A DNA stretch of 19,460 nucleotides from an uncultured bacterium (lineage in GTDB: Bacteria; Bacillota; Clostridia; Lachnospirales; Lachnospiraceae): assembly GCA_905214955.1 (NCBI GenBank), contig CAJMON010000059.1, positions 1 to 19,460 of the forward strand. Reading direction: 5' to 3'. Positions 14,418-19,460 of this stretch are shown here, in pieces. The translations under genes and the position numbers were made by a program. The first letter of the stretch is position 1. Each line of letters begins with the position of its first letter. A model generated the notes under the pieces. The model saw nothing but the letters and a program-made list of their open reading frames with translations. It had not been told where the DNA came from and did not search any database.

Positions 14418-14992
14418 TTTATCTTCAGCTTTTTTTTAGCTTTCTTCAGATTGGCATGTTCAGCTTTGGCGGAGGGTATGCTGCCATGCCACTGATACAG
14501 GGACAGGTGGTAAAAGCCCATGCCTGGCTATCCATGGCAGAATTTACAGATCTGATTACCATTTCCCAGATGACGCCAGGTCCTATTGCAGTCAATTCGG
14601 CAACCTTTGTGGGACTGAAAATCGCGGGAGTGTTTGGGGCATTTGCGGCCACCCTTGGGTGTATTCTGCCATCCTGCATCATCGTTACCATAATTGCCAG
14701 ACTGTACCTGAAATACCGGAAATTGTCTATGCTTCAGGGCATTTTAAAATCCCTGCGGCCAGCAGTGGTGGCCATGATTGGGGCGGCAGGAATTTCGGTT
14801 TTGTGGACGGCCTTTGGCTGGGTCAATCTTCATGGAATTTCTGCTTTGGAGTTTGTAGAAAAAACAGACTGGAGCCTGGTGGTGATTTTTGTAGTCTGTC
14901 TGGTGCTTCTTCGAAAAAAGAAAAATCCAGTAGCTGTAATGGTGGCTGCGGGAGTGATGAAAACCCTCTATGCATTTGTGACGGGAATCTGA
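14414..14992 (+). CDS. CHR-family (chromate-type) transporter, half-size subunit 2
   Basis: This is a 192-residue membrane protein, the partner of the preceding gene. CHR blocks are FLQIGMFSFGGGYAAMPLIQGQVVKAHAWLSMAEFTDLITISQMTPGPIAVNSATFVGLKIAG, including the family's P-G-P, followed by several transmembrane segments. ATG 14414 overlaps the previous stop by 4 bases, and AAGGAGG at 14399-14405 lies inside the upstream gene, so the two subunits are translationally coupled. The longer open frame from 14294 is not needed. Confidence 0.9.
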   Translation: MIYLQLFFSFLQIGMFSFGGGYAAMPLIQGQVVKAHAWLSMAEFTDLITISQMTPGPIAVNSATFVGLKIAGVFGAFAATLGCILPSCIIVTIIARLYLKYRKLSMLQGILKSLRPAVVAMIGAAGISVLWTAFGWVNLHGISALEFVEKTDWSLVVIFVVCLVLLRKKKNPVAVMVAAGVMKTLYAFVTGI

Positions 14993-15020
14993 GGTATAAT
15001 CAGAAAAAGGGAGAATGACC

Positions 15021-15620
15021 ATGCAAAATGAGCAGCTGGTATGTATGGCAATGGGCTATCTGGCTGGTTCGTTTCTAACGGCAGTTTTCGTAGCCAGAAC
15101 CTTTACGGAAAAAGAAATTTCGCAGATTGGCACCGGAAATCCGGGAATGGCCAATGTAATGGCCAACATTGGGAAAAAAGAGGGTGTCCTGGTGCTGGCT
15201 GGAGATCTGGTAAAAGTAGTCATTGCCTGCAGGATCTGTCAGCTTTTCTTCCCAGAGCATTCCTTTGAGGAGATCAGTCTGTACACTGGTTTTGGGGCAA
15301 TCCTTGGACACAATTATCCGCTTTGGAGAAAAGGAAAGGGCGGAAAAGGAGTGGCTGTGACCTGCGCGTGGCTGACACTGGCATTTTTTCCCTATGGTTT
15401 TTTGTGCTGTATTGCTGGCGGGGCAGCAGTGCTTCTCACCAAAAGCCTTGCCTTTGGTGCGGTTGTGATCCCGTTTTTTGGCTGCGTGGCGGCCTTTTTA
15501 CAGGGAGAAAGAGATGTAAAAATTCTGGCAGTGCTGTCACTTTTGCTGATGTTTCTGAAACACAGAGATGGACTGGAAGAACTTTTGCATAAAAAACAAA
15601 AAACAGGGATTGACAAATGA
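15021..15620 (+). CDS. plsY: PlsY-like glycerol-3-phosphate acyltransferase
   Basis: This membrane protein is of the acyl-phosphate:glycerol-3-phosphate acyltransferase family, which makes lysophosphatidic acid. From ATG 15021 it has 199 residues. The loop motif IGTGNPGMANV (36-46) corresponds to PlsY GSGNxGxTN, and GHNYPLWRKGKGGKGVAV corresponds to GHxxPxxxxFkGGKGVAT. Several hydrophobic segments flank them. The match is somewhat divergent (no DIR before the GTGN motif), so a paralogue with another role is possible. ATG 15021 fits AGGGAG at 15008-15013; ATG 15015 is too close to it. It follows the CHR pair by 28 bases, and the next promoter begins inside its last codons. Confidence 0.82.
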   Translation: MQNEQLVCMAMGYLAGSFLTAVFVARTFTEKEISQIGTGNPGMANVMANIGKKEGVLVLAGDLVKVVIACRICQLFFPEHSFEEISLYTGFGAILGHNYPLWRKGKGGKGVAVTCAWLTLAFFPYGFLCCIAGGAAVLLTKSLAFGAVVIPFFGCVAAFLQGERDVKILAVLSLLLMFLKHRDGLEELLHKKQKTGIDK

Positions 15621-15638
15621 AGGGAAAAGTATTACACT
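15610..15638 (+). promoter_or_regulatory. Promoter of the T-box/trpXYZ operon
   Basis: A perfect TTGACA (15610-15615), a 17-base spacer and TACACT (15633-15638). The -35 box lies within the last codons of the PlsY-like gene. Transcription would start near 15645, just upstream of the T-box stem I. Confidence 0.82.
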
Positions 15639-15644
15639 GTACCC

Positions 15645-15930
15645 AAGTCAAAGGAAGAAACCGATGAGAAAGAAGAGTAAGCATTTCTACAAAATCTCAG
15701 AGAGCTGCAGGTGGTGCGATTGCAGTATGGCGTGATATGCTGAATGGACTTTTGAGGGCAGACCGAAACCGGTGTGGCGTGTAGGCTCTGTCGGGAACCG
15801 AACCCGTTATCAATCAGGAGCGTATGTAGTACGTGCGAAAGTGGACGATTCGTCAAGATGAGTGGTACCGCGATAATAATAAAGTATATTATTACCGTCT
15901 CAGGAAGCAGAAAGCCTGAGGCGGTTTTTT
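15645..15930 (+). ncRNA. T-box leader, tryptophan-specific (UGG specifier)
   Basis: This tRNA-sensing leader stalls at a terminator when tRNA is charged and reads through when uncharged tRNA binds. Stem I contains the AGTA S-turn (15676-15679). GCAT (15681-15684) pairs with ATGC (15737-15740), followed by the specifier side TGAATGGA with the Trp codon UGG at 15745-15747. The AGAGAG and GGTGGTG distal features lie between. The antiterminator T-box sequence is AGTGGTACCGCG (15861-15872), with UGGU at 15863-15866 to pair with the tRNA 3' end. If tRNA-Trp has a G discriminator, that match uses a G-U pair. The terminator completes it. The downstream genes are a TrpXYZ-type transporter, which agrees with the UGG reading. 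Confidence 0.93.
15895..15930 (+). terminator. T-box attenuator terminator
   Basis: CCGTCTCAGG (15895-15904) pairs with CCTGAGGCGG (15915-15924), 10 bp with one G-U pair, followed by six T residues. Antiterminator formation by the T-box sequence 25-30 bases upstream would compete with it. Confidence 0.92.
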
Positions 15931-15954
15931 GTTATAGAAAAACGTTTTTATAAC
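15931..15954. repeat. 24-bp AT-rich inverted repeat immediately after the T-box terminator
   Basis: GTTATAGAAA (15931-15940) is complementary to TTTTTATAAC (15945-15954), with one G-T mismatch that becomes a G-U pair in RNA, around a short AACG centre. It begins at the base after the terminator T-run. It could be a protein operator or a secondary RNA hairpin; nothing else in the sequence decides. The rest of the gap to 16050 is AT-rich with no other signal I can name. Confidence 0.6.
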
Positions 15955-16050
15955 AAAATGCTTCGCAGAAAATAAATTCTTTCTGGCACAGTTTCTCAAT
16001 CCTTTGAAAAAACAGCAAACATATATGCATAGGAAAAGGAGAACAAGATT

Positions 16051-17049
16051 ATGAAAAAGAAAATTTTAGCAGCCGTATTAACTACCGCAATGTTTACCGC
16101 ACTGGCAGCAGGCAGCGCATTTGCCCAGGAAGAAAACTACACCATTGGAATTTCACAGTTTGCAGAACATGGCTCTCTGGACAACTGCCGGGATGGATTT
16201 CTGGAAGGATTAAAAGAGGCAGGCATTGAAGAAGGTGTCAACCTGGAAGTAACTTACCAGAATGCACAGGCAGACACTGGAACAGCCAGCCAGATTTCAG
16301 ACAGCTTTGTTTCCAAAGGAGTGGATCTGATCTGTGCTATTGCAACTCCTTCTGCGATGAGTGCGTACAACAGTGCTATGGCAGATAAAACTCCCGTGAT
16401 TTATACCGCTGTTTCTGACCCGGTAGGAGCAGGACTGGCAGAAGAGGACGGCACACCGGTAGGAGAGATCACAGGAACTTCTGACAAACTTCCGGTAGAA
16501 GAGCAGCTGCAGATGATCCGTGAGATTCTTCCGGATGCCAAGACCATCGGTATTCTTTACACCACCAGCGAAGCAAACTCCTTAAGCACCATCGAAGAGT
16601 ACAAAGAGAAAGCAAACGAGTATGGATTTGAGATTGTAGAGAGCGGAATCAACACCATCGCAGACGTGGAAATGGCAGCCAAGGATCTGGCAGGCAAGGT
16701 AGACTGCATCAACAACCTGACAGATAATACCGTAGTTTCTGCCCTGCAGACCGTTATTGCGGCAGCTACCGACGCCGGTATCCCGGTATTTGGTTCTGAA
16801 GTAGAGCAGGTAAAAAATGGCTGCGTTGCTTCTATGGGAATTGACTATGTAGAGCTTGGCAAGCAGACCGGTGAGATGGCAGCCAAAGTGTTAAAAGGAG
16901 AAGCGAAAGCTTCTGAACTGAATTTTGAGACCTGCAGCGGCGCAAGCCTGTATGTCAACACGGCAGCAGCAGATCAGATTGATCTGACACTGGATGCAGA
17001 TTACATTAAAGATGCAGCCGAGACTTTTACGGAAATTACCGTAGAATAA
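16051..17049 (+). CDS. trpX: Tryptophan ABC transporter substrate-binding protein
   Basis: This is a 332-residue extracellular binding protein of the ABC_sub_bind (DUF534) family: YTIGISQFAEHGSLDNCRDGFLEGLKEAG, SAYNSAMADKTPVIYTAVSDPVGAGL, TDNTVVSALQTVIAAATDAGIPVFGSEVEQVKNGCVASMGIDYVELGKQTGEMAAKVLKGE. Its place behind a UGG T-box, and trpYZ after it, mark it as TrpX. The signal peptide MKKKILAAVLTTAMFTALAAGSAFA looks like a signal peptidase I type (AFA|QE). The lipobox-like LAAG has Gly where lipoproteins have Cys. AAAGGAG is 9-15 bases upstream of ATG. The protein contains no tryptophan. Confidence 0.88.
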   Translation: MKKKILAAVLTTAMFTALAAGSAFAQEENYTIGISQFAEHGSLDNCRDGFLEGLKEAGIEEGVNLEVTYQNAQADTGTASQISDSFVSKGVDLICAIATPSAMSAYNSAMADKTPVIYTAVSDPVGAGLAEEDGTPVGEITGTSDKLPVEEQLQMIREILPDAKTIGILYTTSEANSLSTIEEYKEKANEYGFEIVESGINTIADVEMAAKDLAGKVDCINNLTDNTVVSALQTVIAAATDAGIPVFGSEVEQVKNGCVASMGIDYVELGKQTGEMAAKVLKGEAKASELNFETCSGASLYVNTAAADQIDLTLDADYIKDAAETFTEITVE

Positions 17050-17086
17050 GGCAGAAGTAACGATCATTCGGGAGGTCCATTGTTTC

Positions 17087-17971
17087 ATGACTTTATTATT
17101 CAGTGTTTTTGAACAGGGAATGATCTATGCGATCATGGCTCTGGGCATTTATATTACCTACAAAATATTGGATTTTCCAGATCTGACCGTAGACGGCAGC
17201 TTCCCTATGGGAGCTGCCATTACGGCGCTTTTTATCAGCAAAGATCTGAATCCGCTTCTTACCCTTCCCATTAGTTTTGCGGCAGGTGCCGTATCGGGAA
17301 TCCTTACCGGTGTGATCCACGTAAAATTAAAAGTGCGTGATCTGCTCTCCGGGATTATTATGATGACGGCTCTGTATACAGTCAATCTTCGAATTGCAGG
17401 AAGAGCAAATCTTCCTATTTATAATAAGACCACGATTTTCGACAATTCTGTGATCAATGGACTGTTTCCGGAAGCTTTGAAACCCTACAAAACCGTTGTG
17501 GTAATTTTTATCATTGTGATGCTCTGCAAGTATCTGCTGGACTGGTATCTTCACACCAAATCCGGTATGCTGCTTCGGACAGTAGGTGACAACGATGCGA
17601 TCATTACATCCTTAGGTGTTGACAAGGGCGTGGTAAAGATCATCGGCCTTGCTATTGCAAACGGCCTGGTATCTTTGGGCGGCTGTGTGTTTGCCCAGCA
17701 GCAGCGTTACTTTGATGTTTCCATGGGTACTGGAACCATGGTTATCGGTCTTGCCAGTGTCATCATTGGAACCAGCATTTTCAAACATATCACGTTTTTA
17801 AGAGTGACTTCCAGTGTCGTGATCGGTTCTATTTTATACAAGGGCTGTGTGGCGCTTGCCATCCGTGCAGGCTTCCCATCTACAGACTTAAAAGCTATTA
17901 CAGCGGTGTTGTTTCTGGTCATTCTGATTCTTGGAAACCGTGAGAAAAGGAAGGTGAAGATCCATGCTTGA
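17087..17971 (+). CDS. trpY: Tryptophan ABC transporter permease
   Basis: This 294-residue, highly hydrophobic permease is of the branched-chain amino-acid type (BPD_transp_2), with about eight membrane segments. Recognisable are the N-terminus EQGMIYAIMALGIYITYKILDFPDLTVDGSFPMGAAITA, the loop SGMLLRTVGDNDAIITSLGVDKGVVKIIGLAIANGLVSLGGCVFAQQQRYFDVSMGTGTMVIGLASVIIG, and a C-terminal basic end NREKRKVKIHA. GGAGG at 17071-17075 lies 11 bases upstream of ATG. It overlaps the ATPase gene by 8 bases. It has a single tryptophan (residue 153), few for a membrane protein. Confidence 0.9.
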   Translation: MTLLFSVFEQGMIYAIMALGIYITYKILDFPDLTVDGSFPMGAAITALFISKDLNPLLTLPISFAAGAVSGILTGVIHVKLKVRDLLSGIIMMTALYTVNLRIAGRANLPIYNKTTIFDNSVINGLFPEALKPYKTVVVIFIIVMLCKYLLDWYLHTKSGMLLRTVGDNDAIITSLGVDKGVVKIIGLAIANGLVSLGGCVFAQQQRYFDVSMGTGTMVIGLASVIIGTSIFKHITFLRVTSSVVIGSILYKGCVALAIRAGFPSTDLKAITAVLFLVILILGNREKRKVKIHA

Positions 17972-18737
17972 ATTATCCCACATTCATAAATATTACAATC
18001 CTGGAACGGTCAATGAAATGTGTCTGTTTAAGGATTTTAACTTTGAAGTGAAAAAAGGGGAATTTGTTTCCGTTGTGGGAAGCAATGGTTCTGGAAAAAC
18101 TTCTATGTTAAATATTATCTGCGGAAGCATTCCAGTGGATTCTGGAAGTATTCTGGTGAACGGAAAAGATATTACCAGACAGAAGGAATATAAGCGGATG
18201 CAGACCATTGGCCGGGTATTTCAGGATCCTGCCAGAGGCACCTGTCCCAATATGACTATTCTGGAAAATATGGCCATGGCAGAAAATAAGGGAAAATCCT
18301 ATAATTTAAAAAAGGGAGTCCAGAAAAAGCAGGAAGAACACTACCGGGAAATGCTGCGTCCTTTAAATCTTGGATTGGAAGACAAGATGCATGTGAAGGT
18401 GGGTTCTCTTTCCGGCGGACAGCGGCAGGCCATGTCCCTTCTGATGTCTACCATGACGCCCATGGATTTTCTGATTCTGGATGAGCACACGGCAGCACTG
18501 GATCCGAAGACAGCAGAGATTAACATGCAGCTGACCAATCAGATTGTCCGGGAAAAGCAGCTGACAGCCATTATGGTGACACATAATCTGCGGTATGCAG
18601 TGGAATATGGTGACCGCCTGGTAATGATGCATCTTGGAAAGATTATCCTGGATAAGAGTGGGGAAGAAAAGAAGAATATGGAAGTGGATGATATTCTGAA
18701 AATCTTCAACGAGATCAGTATTGAGTGCGGAAACTAA
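17964..18737 (+). CDS. trpZ: Tryptophan ABC transporter ATP-binding protein
   Basis: This 257-residue ABC ATPase powers the TrpXY importer. Walker A is GSNGSGKT (39-46), the Q-loop is in VFQDPARGT, the signature is LSGGQ (149-153), Walker B is LILDEH (170-175) with Glu174 catalytic, and the H-loop is His207 in VTHN. ATG 17964 lies 8 bases inside the end of the permease gene, with GGTGAAG upstream. It contains no tryptophan. The operon order X-Y-Z matches TrpXYZ of other Firmicutes. Confidence 0.92.
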   Translation: MLELSHIHKYYNPGTVNEMCLFKDFNFEVKKGEFVSVVGSNGSGKTSMLNIICGSIPVDSGSILVNGKDITRQKEYKRMQTIGRVFQDPARGTCPNMTILENMAMAENKGKSYNLKKGVQKKQEEHYREMLRPLNLGLEDKMHVKVGSLSGGQRQAMSLLMSTMTPMDFLILDEHTAALDPKTAEINMQLTNQIVREKQLTAIMVTHNLRYAVEYGDRLVMMHLGKIILDKSGEEKKNMEVDDILKIFNEISIECGN

Positions 18738-18774
18738 AGAAAGAGACGAAAGTTTGGAAAGGATGGAAAATTCG

Positions 18775-19140
18775 ATGATTCATTTTGCGCATTTTAATTT
18801 TAATGTTCTGGATCTTAATCGTTCCCTGAAATTTTATGAGGAAGCCCTGGGCCTGAAAGTGGTTAGAGAAAAGGAAGCTTCCGATGGCTCTTTTAAACTG
18901 GTGTATTTGGGAGATGGCATAACAGACTTCCAGCTGGAACTGACCTGGTTAAAAGACCGGACAGAGCCTTATGATCTGGGAGACGAGGAATTCCACCTGG
19001 CATTTGAAACCGACGATTATGAAAGCTTCCACAAACGCCACAAGGAGATGGGATGCATCTGTTTTGAGAATCCTGGGATGGGCATCTATTTCATTCAAGA
19101 TCCGGATGGATATTGGATTGAGATTGTGCCTGCGAAGTAG
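18775..19140 (+). CDS. VOC-family protein, lactoylglutathione lyase-like
   Basis: This 121-residue protein is of the vicinal-oxygen-chelate superfamily, glyoxalase I type. From ATG 18775 it begins MIHFAHFNFNVLDLNRSLKFYEEALGLKVV and ends GMGIYFIQDPDGYWIEIVPAK. The four expected metal ligands are in place: His6, Glu55 (QLELTW), His74 (EFHLAFE) and Glu116 (WIEIV). The start could also be ATG 18763 (four more residues). AAGGA at 18759-18763 better fits ATG 18775. It begins about 40 bases after trpZ and may be co-transcribed. The substrate is not deducible; Clostridia generally lack glutathione, so another thiol adduct or another VOC reaction is possible. Confidence 0.88.
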   Translation: MIHFAHFNFNVLDLNRSLKFYEEALGLKVVREKEASDGSFKLVYLGDGITDFQLELTWLKDRTEPYDLGDEEFHLAFETDDYESFHKRHKEMGCICFENPGMGIYFIQDPDGYWIEIVPAK

Positions 19141-19143
19141 GTA

Positions 19144-19198
19144 TTATCCCCAACCAACCCCTTCCATCCCCTCACAGGACACATCCTCCATTCAGGGC
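19144..19198. repeat. 55-bp direct repeat, copy 1
   Basis: This pyrimidine-rich segment begins TTATCCCCAACCAACCCC and ends TTCAGGGC. It is identical over all 55 bases to 19406-19460. It starts 3 bases after the VOC stop. The two copies are 262 bases apart, start to start. The complementary strand is G-rich, with GGGG runs that could form a quadruplex. Confidence 0.97.
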
Positions 19199-19266
19199 AC
19201 ACCTTCCATCTTGTGTGGAATGCCTGTAGGGAAGCCAACATCATCACTACTCCATAGAGAATATAC

Positions 19267-19313
19267 AACTCCTGGGATAAGAGCTAAGGGAGAAGCTCTG
19301 CCTGGGAGTTTTT
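19267..19313 (+). terminator. Intrinsic terminator downstream of the VOC gene
   Basis: AACTCCTGGG (19267-19276) pairs with CCTGGGAGTT (19301-19310), with two G-U pairs. After a small internal loop, AGAGCT pairs with AGCTCT around an AAGGGAGA loop. The stem ends in a run of five T residues (19309-19313). It lies about 125 bases after the VOC stop and is inside the 262-bp repeated unit. Confidence 0.78.
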
Positions 19314-19348
19314 GTATGTGTAGAGAATAACGCGGATAAGAGCTGGCA

Positions 19349-19398
19349 GGAGGATAGAAAAGTTGCCTTTTGGGAGGATAGAGGGGAGTGCCTTTTTA
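19349..19398. repeat. Short imperfect tandem duplication (about 24 bp unit)
   Basis: GGAGGATAGA occurs at 19349-19358 and again at 19373-19382. Each copy is followed by a similar stretch ending in GCCTTTT. The unit is degenerate in its middle. No reading frame or promoter explains it. Confidence 0.6.
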
Positions 19399-19405
19399 CA
19401 GGTAT

Positions 19406-19460
19406 TTATCCCCAACCAACCCCTTCCATCCCCTCACAGGACACATCCTCCATTCAGGGC
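19406..19460. repeat. 55-bp direct repeat, copy 2, cut by the window end
   Basis: Identical to 19144-19198 up to the last base of the window. The true repeat may therefore be longer, up to a tandem array of 262-bp units. The region 19141-19460 holds only these repeats and one terminator; I see no gene on either strand. Confidence 0.95.

Noticed and set aside
18971..19330. 119-codon plus-strand frame across the VOC end and repeat
   Set aside because: An alternative-frame reading of the VOC gene followed by repeat DNA, with no recognisable domain.

Overview
The window is low-to-mid GC DNA from a Gram-positive, most likely a Lachnospiraceae member (Blautia/Ruminococcus-like). The basis is the conserved order rimP-nusA-rnpM-ylxQ-infB-rbfA-nrnA-truB-ribF, strong AGGAGG-type ribosome sites, TTGACA/TGTGTTATAGT promoters, and a T-box-controlled tryptophan transporter. 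Genus assignment is inference from gene order and protein style only. All real genes lie on the + strand, apart from a tiny foreign fragment at the left edge.

Layout. (1) 1-53 reads on the minus strand as an internal piece of an N12-class DNA methylase of the type carried by conjugative elements. It is joined near position 55 to the interior of a topoisomerase IV subunit A gene (parC), so the left edge looks like a chimeric joint or a contig end. (2) 1908-10201 is the transcription/translation superoperon, starting at a strong promoter and a leader hairpin: rimP, nusA, rnpM, ylxQ, infB, rbfA, nrnA, truB, ribF, then a small DUF3592-like membrane protein. infB appears to lack the usual first N-terminal module and carries an RG-rich 20-22-residue repeat array. 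(3) 10695-13364 holds rpsO and pnp. rpsO has its own promoter, a structured leader and a terminator; pnp has a hairpin-rich leader and a terminator. (4) 13365-15620 holds a small DUF3006 protein, a split CHR-family (chromate-type) transporter pair and a PlsY-like acyltransferase. Both DUF3006 and the transporter pair are preceded by intricately self-complementary leaders that I cannot assign to a known class. (5) 15610-18737 is a tryptophan-responsive unit: promoter, T-box with a UGG specifier, terminator, then trpX-trpY-trpZ. These three proteins together contain only one tryptophan in 883 residues. (6) A VOC/glyoxalase-family gene and a strong terminator follow. The window ends exactly inside the second copy of a 55-bp perfect direct repeat (period 262 bp), which suggests an unresolved tandem repeat or assembly break.

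How the parts work together: regions 2-3 make and tune the gene-expression machinery (NusA, IF2, RbfA, RimP, TruB, S15, PNPase, RnpM), with several sites where autoregulation is plausible. Region 5 is a self-contained tryptophan-scavenging circuit sensing uncharged tRNA-Trp. The most interesting unexplained material is the pair of structured leaders at 13381-13532 and 13753-13834.
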